From the NCBI GenBank assembly GCA_030150795.1, contig JASLFF010000017.1, forward strand, positions 1 through 13,424: a DNA stretch of 13,424 bases, read 5' to 3'. Under the pieces are notes generated by a model, which worked only from the letters and a program-made list of their open reading frames with translations, was not told the DNA's origin and did no database searches. Below, one piece after another: positions 6,513 to 13,424 of this stretch. This DNA is from Terriglobales bacterium (GTDB taxonomy: Bacteria; Acidobacteriota; Terriglobia; Terriglobales; Gp1-AA117). A program made the position numbers and the translations under genes. Every line of letters begins with the position of its first letter. Position 1 is the first letter of the stretch.

Positions 6513-8453
6513 TTACTGCATCGTCGCCGGGTGGCAAGTTGAGCCCACGCCCGGCGGCACCGGAATTCCTGTTGGCGGCGTGGCCCAGGGCTTGCCCGTA
6601 AAGTCAAAGAAGTCAAGCAAGTTGGGCTGGGCCGCATCGCGATTCGTCAACGACGGCAGGCCAAAGCGCTGTTCCACAAAGTGGATTATGGCGGTGTGGT
6701 CCATGGCTGTATGCCCCACGTAATGTCGGCGGGCAAAAGGAGAGACGATCATGTTGGGCACACGGAAGCCCAGTTGCGCGCCAAAGCCGGAGTGTCCTGC
6801 GGCGGCAGCGTCAGCCGGATGCGCTCCTGGGCTTGTGGGTCGCAGATCGCAATGGTTGGTGTAAACCCCCGCGGTTGTAGGCTGGCAGGGCAGGAACCCG
6901 TCTGGGTTTACGGCGATGGGTGCAATATCTCCCTCAAGGCCAGCCAGTGACGAACTGGTGTTCTGGTTGGTATGTCCTGGCACTGGCGGAACGTGATCGT
7001 AAGGCCCGCCACCTTCATCGAAGGTGAAGAACAATGCCGAATCTCCCCAAGACGGGCTGGACATCAGAGAGTTGATGATGTTTGAAATCTGCGCCTGGCC
7101 GGAAAGAATCGACTGACCGGAGCCGGGATGTTCATCGCCGTGGCCGAAGTTGGCTTCAACATAAGCAAATTGCGGCAGCGTATTGTTCTGTACGTCAGTA
7201 AAATACTGGCTCAGCGGCGCAATATGAGTAGCGTCAACTGTAAGAACTCCGCTGGAGTTTCTGAAAATATACTTGCCGCTGTAAGTGAAATACGTAAATG
7301 TTGTGGAGGGGCCGCCATTGGCATTGGTGGTGGAGTAATAAATCTTCCAGGAAATGTTGTGCTCATCCAGCAACTGGAATATGGTCTTGGCCGTGAGCTG
7401 AGGCGCGTGATCGTCATTGCCGGGATCAAAGGCATATCCCTGCGTGGTGCCGCCGGACATCGTCGCCAGCCGGTTTGGAATCGTCTTGCTTGCCACTGGC
7501 GAGAACCAGCGGTCTGAAAGCGCAAACTGTGACGCCATAAAGTAGTAGTAGTTCAGTTCGTCTGCACCGGTCGTGCTGGTGTCCTCATAAAAGGCCATGG
7601 CGCGCTGGCCTGCCGTATCTGTGAAAACGCCGCTGCCAACGCCGGACTTCGCATATCCCTCTGCCGTATGGACAAAGCCATCCATCAGAATTGGCCGTGT
7701 GGTGGTGAAATCAAAGCGGCTCACATCACCAAAGCTTTCCAGCCAGGCCGAGCTCATGTCGTCAAGGCAGCTGCTTGTGGTATGGAAGAGCTGGAACACG
7801 GTACCTTCATCGTTTTTGTTGGAAATCGTAGACAGTTTGTCGTCGATCCCGTCTACATCGTATTCGCGGTGGTCGTCGCCAATATTCCAGCCGCGCGCCT
7901 GCCGATAAGGATTCAGCATTCCGAAGTAGCTATCAAAACTGCGGTTTTCCTGCTGCACCAAAATTATGTGATTGACAGAAGCGATGCCCTGTCCGGGAGT
8001 TGGTGTGGGCGTCGCGCTGGGAGTTGGCGTTGGGCTTGGCGTAGGGGTCGCGGTTGGAGTTGGTGTGGGTGTTGGGCTGGGCGCGGGTGTTGGCGTGGGA
8101 GTGGGCGAAGCCGCAACAGTGATGCTTTCTGAAGACGAAAAGAAAAATCCTGTGGAGTCCCACGCACGAATCACAATGGCGTGCTTACCCGCCGGCAGTG
8201 ACAGAATGGCGCTGAGAGACGCATTCGCGCTCTGCGCCTTCTTCACCGAATCGATATACATGATCATCGCAGTCACCGTATGCTCATTGTCCCGGGCTCC
8301 CGCGGAAAAAGTCACGGGAGAAGTCACCGTGGCGCCGCTGGCCGGGGAGCAGATGTTGACCGTTTTATCGACTGTGGCAGTGCATGCCGCCGAAGCTATG
8401 TTTGCTGAAGCGAGAAGGAGAGTTGCGGCCAGCAACGCGCGAAATGAAAACAT
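6513..8453 (-). CDS. Secreted phosphoesterase with Ig-like domain and Pro/Thr linker
   Basis: Starting at the ATG at 8453 the protein has 646 residues. Residues 1-22 are a signal peptide ending ASA before ACTATV; a GTG at 8498 would add 15 residues that spoil it. Residues about 23-114 form an Ig-like domain, 116-153 a low-complexity Pro/Thr/Ser linker, and about 155-646 a phosphoesterase domain of the phospholipase C/acid phosphatase family (PF04185 type). Its landmarks are HIILVQQENRSFDSYFG (162-178, the family's N-terminal metal/active-site motif), GHGDEHPG (437-444), FTFDEGGGPYDH (476-487) and DHTAIIHFVEQRFGLP (585-600). It probably hydrolyses phosphate mono- or diesters outside the cytoplasm, releasing phosphate or cleaving phospholipid; which of these cannot be told from sequence. 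The 5' end faces the VWFA operon across a shared intergenic region. Confidence 0.9.
   Translation of the reverse strand: MFSFRALLAATLLLASANIASAACTATVDKTVNICSPASGATVTSPVTFSAGARDNEHTVTAMIMYIDSVKKAQSANASLSAILSLPAGKHAIVIRAWDSTGFFFSSSESITVAASPTPTPTPAPSPTPTPTPTATPTPSPTPTPSATPTPTPGQGIASVNHIILVQQENRSFDSYFGMLNPYRQARGWNIGDDHREYDVDGIDDKLSTISNKNDEGTVFQLFHTTSSCLDDMSSAWLESFGDVSRFDFTTTRPILMDGFVHTAEGYAKSGVGSGVFTDTAGQRAMAFYEDTSTTGADELNYYYFMASQFALSDRWFSPVASKTIPNRLATMSGGTTQGYAFDPGNDDHAPQLTAKTIFQLLDEHNISWKIYYSTTNANGGPSTTFTYFTYSGKYIFRNSSGVLTVDATHIAPLSQYFTDVQNNTLPQFAYVEANFGHGDEHPGSGQSILSGQAQISNIINSLMSSPSWGDSALFFTFDEGGGPYDHVPPVPGHTNQNTSSSLAGLEGDIAPIAVNPDGFLPCQPTTAGVYTNHCDLRPTSPGAHPADAAAAGHSGFGAQLGFRVPNMIVSPFARRHYVGHTAMDHTAIIHFVEQRFGLPSLTNRDAAQPNLLDFFDFTGKPWATPPTGIPVPPGVGSTCHPATMQ
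7995..8108 (-). repeat. Pro/Thr-coding low-complexity repeat inside the phosphoesterase gene
   Basis: About 38 codons encode an irregular (P-T/S/A) dipeptide repeat joining the Ig-like and catalytic domains. On the plus strand it reads as repeated GGNGTNGG-like units. Such linkers are flexible and often O-glycosylated or variable in length in secreted enzymes. The third codon positions vary, so the tract is not a pure microsatellite. Confidence 0.85.
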
Positions 8454-8635
8454 CTGGGGCCCCCGGGGATCAGAAGAAATAAAACTCGAACAAAACACTC
8501 AGCCTGGGACCTGAATGCGTGGCATAGCTCCGCCTGCGCAGGCCCAGATTGTTCATGCCAAATAGGAGAACACCCGCTCCTGCAAGGTTGTATTTAGAAA
8601 ATCTCTTATTCGGGGTACTCTGGTTGGCCGAACGG

Positions 8636-8655
8636 GTACAAACTGGTACAAGCTG
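8636..8655. repeat. 10-bp tandem repeat upstream of VWFA operon
   Basis: Two adjacent copies of GTACAARCTG (GTACAAACTG then GTACAAGCTG) differ by one base and each is preceded by G. A further GGTAC lies at 8614-8618, so GGTAC occurs at 8614, 8635 and 8645, spaced 21 and 10 bp, close to two turns and one turn of the helix. The array ends just before a candidate -35 element, which suits an activator site; the role is inferred. Confidence 0.5.
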
Positions 8656-8662
8656 CGAATAG

Positions 8663-8690
8663 TTGCATTTACCGCCAAACAGGCTAGAAT
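8663..8690 (+). promoter_or_regulatory. Candidate sigma-70-type promoter for the VWFA operon
   Basis: A -10-like TAGAAT (8685-8690) is preceded, after a 16-bp spacer, by a weak -35-like TTGCAT (8663-8668). A transcript starting near 8697 would have a leader of about 50 nt before the ATG at 8746. The poor -35 match fits dependence on an activator bound at the adjacent repeats. The remainder of the 292-bp divergent region (8454-8745) shows no gene I can support. Confidence 0.35.
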
Positions 8691-8745
8691 GGCCCGCAAC
8701 TGGGGTAATGCGTAACTAATTCGGTCTAAGGGGTCAAATCTGTCT

Positions 8746-10371
8746 ATGCGTTGGACTATTCTGTTACGTGTGCTCGCCTTCTCTTTGCTCGCTTTGTTTT
8801 TCCTGAGCATCTACTCGCAAACCAACACTTCAAATCAACCGCAAGACGTGTTGCACTCCGACCAGACGCTGCGCACAAACACGCGTCTGGTGGTGGTGGA
8901 TGTGGTGGCCATTGACGGCAAGGGCCAGCCGGTGACCGACCTGAAGGCTGCCGACTTTACCGTGCTTGAGGACGGCAAGCCGCAAAAGATCAGCGGCTTC
9001 AATTTTGAGCATCCGGGCGGAGCGCTGGCCCAGGTCATGCAAGTAAGTCTGCCGCCGTCTGTGGTGACAAACGCCCCCAAGTTTCAATCGAATAGCCTGA
9101 ACGTAATTTTGTTTGATACGGTCAATGGCGACTTCGCTGAACATGCTTACGCCCGCGACCAGTTGCTCAAGTTTTTGAATTCTGCGGAACTAGGGCGCCC
9201 AGTAGCCATCTTTGCCCTGCAAACCCAGCTGAAGCTACTGCACGATTTCACCACGGACAACAAGGCATTGAGTGAAGCCGTGGCCAAATATCGGCCACCT
9301 GCGACGACGATCAACAGTGAAAGTATCGAATCGCGTGCCTCTGCCTTCTCCACACGCGGCGACTATCACACCAGTGAGCGCGGTATTGAAACAACATTGA
9401 ACCAATTGAACGCGCTGGCGAAAGTGCTGGCCGGCTATCCCGGAAGAAAAAACCTGATTTGGCTTTCTGAAAGCTTCCCACTCGTGCTTTTTCCGGAAAC
9501 GATGGGCCAGGTGAATTTCGACCCGCAGGGCCTCAAAAACGCTGGGAATGGCCAGTCGGTGCACGAGAACCTGCAGACAAACGCCCCTTTCAAGGACTAC
9601 GCGGTTCTCGTTAAAAAAGTCTCCGACTCACTGATGGCTGCGCAGGTAGCAGTGTATCCAGTGGATGCCGGGGCCGTGGGCAAAGACGATCACCTGGCTT
9701 CCCAGCACACCGCGGACAACATGGCTGAGAGCACAGGAGGCAAATCCTTCAAGAACAGCAATGACCTTGTGCTGGGTCTCCGTACCGGAATTGAAGATGG
9801 TTCAACCTACTACACGCTGACCTATTACCCTGAAAACAAAAATTGGGACGGCCAGTTCCGCAGGATCCAGGTAAAGAGCGATCGGGCAATGAGCTTGCGT
9901 TATCGCGAAGGCTACTATGCGGTTGATCCGGCAAAGATTAACAAAGAGGATTCAGACGCAGTTGCGGAAAACTTTAGCCGGTCACTGGAGTTGGACGCCC
10001 CTGCAGCTACGCAGATCCTTTTCCAGGCACAGGTCCAGCCACCGTCAGAAAAGAACAAGAAAGTTGTCGTGACCTTCCATATTGATCCGCGGACCCTGGC
10101 CTTTGAACAGAAAGAGGGCGGCAATCAGTTCGCGCATTTGAGCTGTACGGTCTGGGCTTATGGCAAAGATAAAGACAAGCCAACCATGTCCAGCGGCACC
10201 GTGAACGCGAATCTTAATGCGAAAGAGTATCAGCAGATGATGCAACAACGGTTCCTGCCTTGCGATCGCCAACTGGATTTGAAACCGGGGACCTATGCTT
10301 TGCGCATGGGCGTGCTGGACCGTGCCACCAACAAGATGGGCACAGCCAGCGCGCAGGTGGTGGTGCCCTAG
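8746..10371 (+). CDS. VWFA-related Acidobacterial domain protein, copy 1
   Basis: A 541-residue exported protein of the VWFA-related Acidobacterial domain family (TIGR03436 type). It has an N-terminal hydrophobic signal or anchor (about residues 5-22). A conserved entry region follows, LVVVDVVAIDGKGQPVTDLK (48-67) with ADFTVLEDGKPQ (69-80). The VWA-like core contains LNVILFDTVNGDF (118-130), the strand GRKNLIWLSESFP (233-245) and VYPVDAGA (303-310), and a C-terminal beta-rich region (about 380-541) has two Cys (467, 506) that could pair. The first VWA motif lacks the DxSxS metal site (it reads DTVNG), so metal-dependent adhesion is doubtful. The function of the family is unknown; a surface or periplasmic binding role is inferred. 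The ATG at 8746 follows AAGGGG (8728-8733) at long spacing. The gene is followed after 40 bp by its paralogue. Confidence 0.88.
   Translation: MRWTILLRVLAFSLLALFFLSIYSQTNTSNQPQDVLHSDQTLRTNTRLVVVDVVAIDGKGQPVTDLKAADFTVLEDGKPQKISGFNFEHPGGALAQVMQVSLPPSVVTNAPKFQSNSLNVILFDTVNGDFAEHAYARDQLLKFLNSAELGRPVAIFALQTQLKLLHDFTTDNKALSEAVAKYRPPATTINSESIESRASAFSTRGDYHTSERGIETTLNQLNALAKVLAGYPGRKNLIWLSESFPLVLFPETMGQVNFDPQGLKNAGNGQSVHENLQTNAPFKDYAVLVKKVSDSLMAAQVAVYPVDAGAVGKDDHLASQHTADNMAESTGGKSFKNSNDLVLGLRTGIEDGSTYYTLTYYPENKNWDGQFRRIQVKSDRAMSLRYREGYYAVDPAKINKEDSDAVAENFSRSLELDAPAATQILFQAQVQPPSEKNKKVVVTFHIDPRTLAFEQKEGGNQFAHLSCTVWAYGKDKDKPTMSSGTVNANLNAKEYQQMMQQRFLPCDRQLDLKPGTYALRMGVLDRATNKMGTASAQVVVP
10192..10371 (+). 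repeat. Near-identical 3' end, copy 1
   Basis: The last 59 codons plus stop match the corresponding end of the second paralogue (11891-12070). My hand alignment found six substitutions in the 177 coding bases, all in third positions and all synonymous, plus TAG versus TAA stops. The two tracts form direct repeats about 1.7 kb apart. Confidence 0.9.
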
Positions 10372-10411
10372 CTCTTCGGTCTGCGTCAGTAAATCTATAA
10401 GGAGTGACGAT

Positions 10412-12070
10412 ATGAAAGTAAGCGGCGTTGCGCTTCCGGTGTTTTTGTCTATTGTGATTGTTCTTGGCGTGCGGACTGAATCGCAGAGTGCTTCCGGCGA
10501 GCCACAAGATGTCGTGCATTCCGGCCAGACACTGCGCAGCAATACGCGGCTAGTGGTGGTGGACGTGGTGGCGACTGACAGTCGCGGGCAGGTGATCGGA
10601 GATCTCAAACCGGGCGATCTGACCATTTTTGAGGATGGCAAGACCCAGAAGGTCAGCAATTTTACTTTTCATCCGCCGGGTAAAACTGAGGTAGTCCTCA
10701 ATAGCAGTCTTCCGGCAAACGTAGTGACAAACGCTCCGGCGTTTCAAGCCAGCAGCTTGAACGTGATACTGATGGATACGCTGAATGGAGATTTTGCTGA
10801 ACAGGCTTATGTAAAAGACCAGCTGTTGAAGTATCTGGCGCGAGCGCAGTTCACGCGGCCGATTGCGCTTTTCGCCCTGGAAGAGCGGTTGGTGCTGCTG
10901 CATGATTTCACTACAGATGCGGCAGCGCTGAAGAGCACGGTGGAAAAGTACAAACCGCCCGCACGCAACAACAATGCTGAGACGGTGGATTCGCGTGCAT
11001 CGGCTTTTTCTACGCATGGCGACTTTCACACCAATGATCGCGACATCGGGACCACGCTCAACCAACTCAATGCCTTGGCCAAGACGCTGGCTGGATATCC
11101 TGGGCGCAAGAACCTGATCTGGCTCTCTGAGAGTTTCCCTGTCAATCTCTTTCCTGACAGCATGGCGAACGGTGTGAGCGCAATATGTACCAGTTGTGGT
11201 AAGGGGCAAACCGGAGCTCTTCAAACGGCGAGCGGCCCCTCCAATCTTAGCCGGTCGTCTCTGGAAGGTAATGGCGAGGGCAGTTATAAAGACTATGCCA
11301 TGCTGATCAAGAAGGTATCCGATGCGCTGATGAACGCCCAGGTTGCGGTTTATGCAGTGGATGCGGGCGCAGTGGGCAAAGATGAGCGCATCGCCGCCCA
11401 CGTCACCATGAATGACATGGCAGACCGTACCGGAGGCCGGGCTTTCATCAGTACTAACGATCTGGTGGCCAGCATGAGCAGCAGCGTGGATGACGGTTCC
11501 ACCTATTACACGCTGGAATATTATCCTGAGAACAAGAAATGGGACGGGCAGTTCCGCAGCATTCAGGTAAGAAGCAGCCGTTCCGGCGTGAATCTGCGCT
11601 ACCGCGAAGGCTACTATGCGCTGGATCCGGAAAAAGCCAACAAAGAGGATTCCGACGCAGTAGCAGAAAGTTTCAGTCGCGCGCTGCAAGTGGACGCTCC
11701 AGCGGCAACGCAGGTGGTTTTCCAGGCGCAGGTGCAGCCACCGTCAGAAAAGAACAAGAAAGTGCTGGTGACCTTCCACGTTGATCCACGAACCCTGGCC
11801 TTTGAGCATAAAGAGGGCGGCAATGAGTTCGCGCACTTGAGTTGCACGGTCTGGGTCTATGGGAAAGACAAGGACAAGCCAGCCATGTTCAGCGGCACGG
11901 TGAACGCGAATCTGAATGCGAAAGAGTATCAGCAGATGATGCAACAACGGTTCCTGCCTTGCGACCGCCAACTGGATTTGAAACCGGGGACGTACGCTTT
12001 GCGCATGGGCGTGCTGGACCGTGCCACAAACAAGATGGGCACAGCCAGCGCGCAGGTGGTGGTGCCCTAA
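10412..12070 (+). CDS. VWFA-related Acidobacterial domain protein, copy 2
   Basis: A 552-residue paralogue of the upstream gene with the same layout: signal or anchor helix (about residues 5-20), LVVVDVVATDSRGQ (47-60), LNVILMDTLNGDF (116-128), GRKNLIWLSESFP (231-243), VYAVDAGA (313-320) and the shared C-terminal beta-rich domain. It also lacks the DxSxS metal site. The start is secure: AAGGAG (10399-10404) lies seven bases before the ATG at 10412. The frame stays open upstream into copy 1, but that extension has no signal peptide. Residues about 250-290 differ from copy 1 and include a Cys-Thr-Ser-Cys motif (259-262). The last 59 residues are identical to copy 1. The 40-bp gap and lack of a terminator suggest one operon. 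Its stop lies 12 bp from the stop of the convergent ABC-F gene. Confidence 0.88.
   Translation: MKVSGVALPVFLSIVIVLGVRTESQSASGEPQDVVHSGQTLRSNTRLVVVDVVATDSRGQVIGDLKPGDLTIFEDGKTQKVSNFTFHPPGKTEVVLNSSLPANVVTNAPAFQASSLNVILMDTLNGDFAEQAYVKDQLLKYLARAQFTRPIALFALEERLVLLHDFTTDAAALKSTVEKYKPPARNNNAETVDSRASAFSTHGDFHTNDRDIGTTLNQLNALAKTLAGYPGRKNLIWLSESFPVNLFPDSMANGVSAICTSCGKGQTGALQTASGPSNLSRSSLEGNGEGSYKDYAMLIKKVSDALMNAQVAVYAVDAGAVGKDERIAAHVTMNDMADRTGGRAFISTNDLVASMSSSVDDGSTYYTLEYYPENKKWDGQFRSIQVRSSRSGVNLRYREGYYALDPEKANKEDSDAVAESFSRALQVDAPAATQVVFQAQVQPPSEKNKKVLVTFHVDPRTLAFEHKEGGNEFAHLSCTVWVYGKDKDKPAMFSGTVNANLNAKEYQQMMQQRFLPCDRQLDLKPGTYALRMGVLDRATNKMGTASAQVVVP
11891..12070 (+). repeat. Near-identical 3' end, copy 2
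   Basis: This is the partner of the tract at 10192-10371. Identity at both DNA and protein level falls off upstream of it: the preceding ~50 residues already carry seven amino-acid differences, and the first half of the genes differs at many positions. Confidence 0.9.
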
Positions 12071-12082
12071 AAACATGAGCAG

Positions 12083-13424
12083 CTAGACTTCTATCTGTGC
12101 CTCAAGCACCTGGCTGAGTTCTTCCCATTCGCTCATGGCGTGCTCAAGGTCTGCTCTGGACCGGTTCAGCAATTCTGTCTGCCGTTGCGTTTCTTCCACG
12201 CTCACAAAGCTTTGCAATGCCGTCTCCGCTGTAGCAATGGCTGCTTCCAGCTGCGCGATTTCTTCTTCCACTTCCTGCAAGCGTTCTTTCATCTGCTTCA
12301 GCTTGATGGGATTTAGACGCTTCAACTTGGCTTCCGGCGCAGCTTGGCCCGCGACCTCCCGATGATTGGTTTCGATCGGCGCTGCTGTTAGCGGAGAAGG
12401 AGCGGAGGAAAACGCGCCATCCGCAGCCGAGGCCTTTCCCTCTTTCCGCCAGAGGTAATCTTCATAGTTGCCGGGGAAGACCTCAACGCGGCCATCGCCA
12501 ATTTCAAAAACGCGCGTCGCCAGCTTGTCAATAAAGTAGCGGTCGTGTGAAACGAAAACGACCGTGCCGGTAAACTTCTGCAGCGAATCCAGCAGGACAT
12601 CTTTGGCGCGAAGGTCGAGATGGTTCGTAGGCTCATCGAGCAGCAGAAAATTCGACGGATGCAGCAGCATTCGGGCCAGCGCATAACGATTGCGCTCGCC
12701 ACCGGATAGCACTCCGATGGTTTTGAAAACATCGTCTTCAGAAAAGAGAAAACAGCCAAGCAGGCTCCGCAACTCCGTTTGCGTTGAGCGCGGCGCAGCT
12801 TCAAACAGGTCGTCGAGCATGCGCGCCTGGGGATCAAGGACCTTGTACTGGTCCTGCGCAAAGTAATCGACATCCGCATTGTGGCCCAGCCGCAACTCGC
12901 CGGAAGTAGCCTGCTCTGATCCGGCCAGCAATTTGATCAGCGTTGATTTACCTGCGCCATTCACGCCGACCAACGCGATACGGTCGCCGCGCTCAATCAC
13001 GAAATTTACTCCGGAGAAAACATCTTTCACGCCGTAACTTTTGCCCAGGTCGTTGGCTTCAGCAACCATGCGTCCACTGGGACGAGGTTGCGGGAAGGAA
13101 AAATGGATAGCTTTTTCTTCCGGCGGAACTTCAATCTTTTCCATCCGCTCCAGCTCTTTAATCCGGCTCTGCACCTGCTTGGCCTTTGTCGCCTGATAGC
13201 GGAAGCGATTGATGAACGCCTCAAGCTGGTCGATCTTCTCTTTCTGGTTGGCGTAAGCGGCTTCCAACTGTGCGCGGCGTTCCGCTTTCTGCGCCAGATA
13301 TTTCTCGTAATTGCCGGAATAAAAGAAGACCTGCTTGTTCCATATTTCCGCGGTCTTCTTCACCGTTACGTCAAGAAAATAGCGGTCATGCGAGATCAGC
13401 ACATAGGCGTGCGGATAATTCACC
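12083..13424 (-). CDS. ABC-F family ATPase, N-terminus missing
   Basis: The frame is open through the right edge; the visible 446 residues lack most of the first nucleotide-binding domain. It begins with the switch-His region LISHDRYFLD of domain 1 (9-18). A charged helical inter-domain linker follows (about 40-105), the segment that in ABC-F proteins contacts the ribosomal P-site tRNA. The second ATPase domain has Walker A GVNGAGKS (153-160), signature LSGGE (239-243), Walker B LLLDEP (260-265) and His in FVSHDRYF (290-297). A C-terminal coiled coil (about 373-446) resembles that of Uup-type members. There are no transmembrane segments. ABC-F proteins act on the ribosome to relieve stalled or drug-inhibited translation; the subfamily cannot be fixed without the N-terminus. 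The gene is convergent with the VWFA operon. Confidence 0.93.
   Translation of the reverse strand, partial: VNYPHAYVLISHDRYFLDVTVKKTAEIWNKQVFFYSGNYEKYLAQKAERRAQLEAAYANQKEKIDQLEAFINRFRYQATKAKQVQSRIKELERMEKIEVPPEEKAIHFSFPQPRPSGRMVAEANDLGKSYGVKDVFSGVNFVIERGDRIALVGVNGAGKSTLIKLLAGSEQATSGELRLGHNADVDYFAQDQYKVLDPQARMLDDLFEAAPRSTQTELRSLLGCFLFSEDDVFKTIGVLSGGERNRYALARMLLHPSNFLLLDEPTNHLDLRAKDVLLDSLQKFTGTVVFVSHDRYFIDKLATRVFEIGDGRVEVFPGNYEDYLWRKEGKASAADGAFSSAPSPLTAAPIETNHREVAGQAAPEAKLKRLNPIKLKQMKERLQEVEEEIAQLEAAIATAETALQSFVSVEETQRQTELLNRSRADLEHAMSEWEELSQVLEAQIEV

Noticed and set aside
8454..8498. GTG start for the phosphoesterase
   Set aside because: It would add 15 mostly polar residues before a typical signal peptide; the ATG at 8453 is the better start.
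7972..8514. Plus-strand frame with Gly-Val repeats
   Set aside because: It is the antisense reading of the Pro/Thr linker of the phosphoesterase gene; it has no start context and no family resemblance.
8553..8810. 85-codon minus-strand frame in the divergent intergenic region
   Set aside because: It overlaps the start of VWFA copy 1, has basic low-complexity composition, and has no recognisable domain.
10295..10411. Upstream extension of VWFA copy 2 into copy 1
   Set aside because: The added 39 residues are an out-of-frame reading of copy 1's 3' end. The ATG at 10412 has a strong ribosome binding site and a signal peptide.
10550..11689. 379-codon open frame on the minus strand across VWFA copy 2
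   Set aside because: It lies wholly antisense to a well-supported gene, has no recognisable domain, and a similar antisense frame occurs over the paralogous region. It is explained by the sense codon bias.

Overview
The window looks like a chromosomal segment of an Acidobacteriota bacterium (Terriglobia-like). The main reason is a tandem pair of large secreted proteins of the 'VWFA-related Acidobacterial domain' type. Support comes from secreted Ig-like/beta-propeller and Ig-like/phosphoesterase proteins of the kind common in that phylum, and from a moderately GC-rich background. The assignment is by recognition only; no database search was run.

Layout. (1) 2-412: 3' end of a secreted-type beta-rich protein, followed by a strong intrinsic terminator (437-467). 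(2) 594-1688: recA, preceded by a leader with three inverted repeats, one of which covers its Shine-Dalgarno region. (3) 1729-3572: a two-gene cassette on the same strand, an OLD/AAA_21-like ATPase and a DUF4276 (TOPRIM-like) protein, overlapping by 4 nt. It resembles ATPase-plus-TOPRIM anti-phage modules and follows recA by 40 bp with no terminator between. (4) 3613-5487 (minus): a secreted Ig-like plus PQQ-like beta-propeller protein, convergent with the cassette. (5) 5629-6480 (plus): a membrane-anchored alpha/beta hydrolase. (6) 6513-8453 (minus): a secreted phosphoesterase of the phospholipase C/acid phosphatase family, with an N-terminal Ig-like domain and a Pro/Thr linker. (7) 8454-8745: a divergent intergenic region with a 10-bp tandem repeat and a candidate promoter. 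(8) 8746-10371 and 10412-12070: tandem VWFA-related paralogues, very likely one operon, with nearly identical 3' ends. (9) 12083 to the right edge (minus): an ABC-F ATPase, N-terminus outside the window.

How the parts relate. Most of the window is housekeeping (recA, ABC-F) plus envelope/secreted proteins, which are not an obvious pathway. The best candidate for an under-described system is the ATPase-DUF4276 pair, because of its domain logic, its translational coupling and its position directly behind recA. The second point of interest is the VWFA tandem duplication, whose 3' ends look homogenised while the 5' two thirds have diverged. No tRNA, rRNA, CRISPR array, transposase or prophage gene was recognised.
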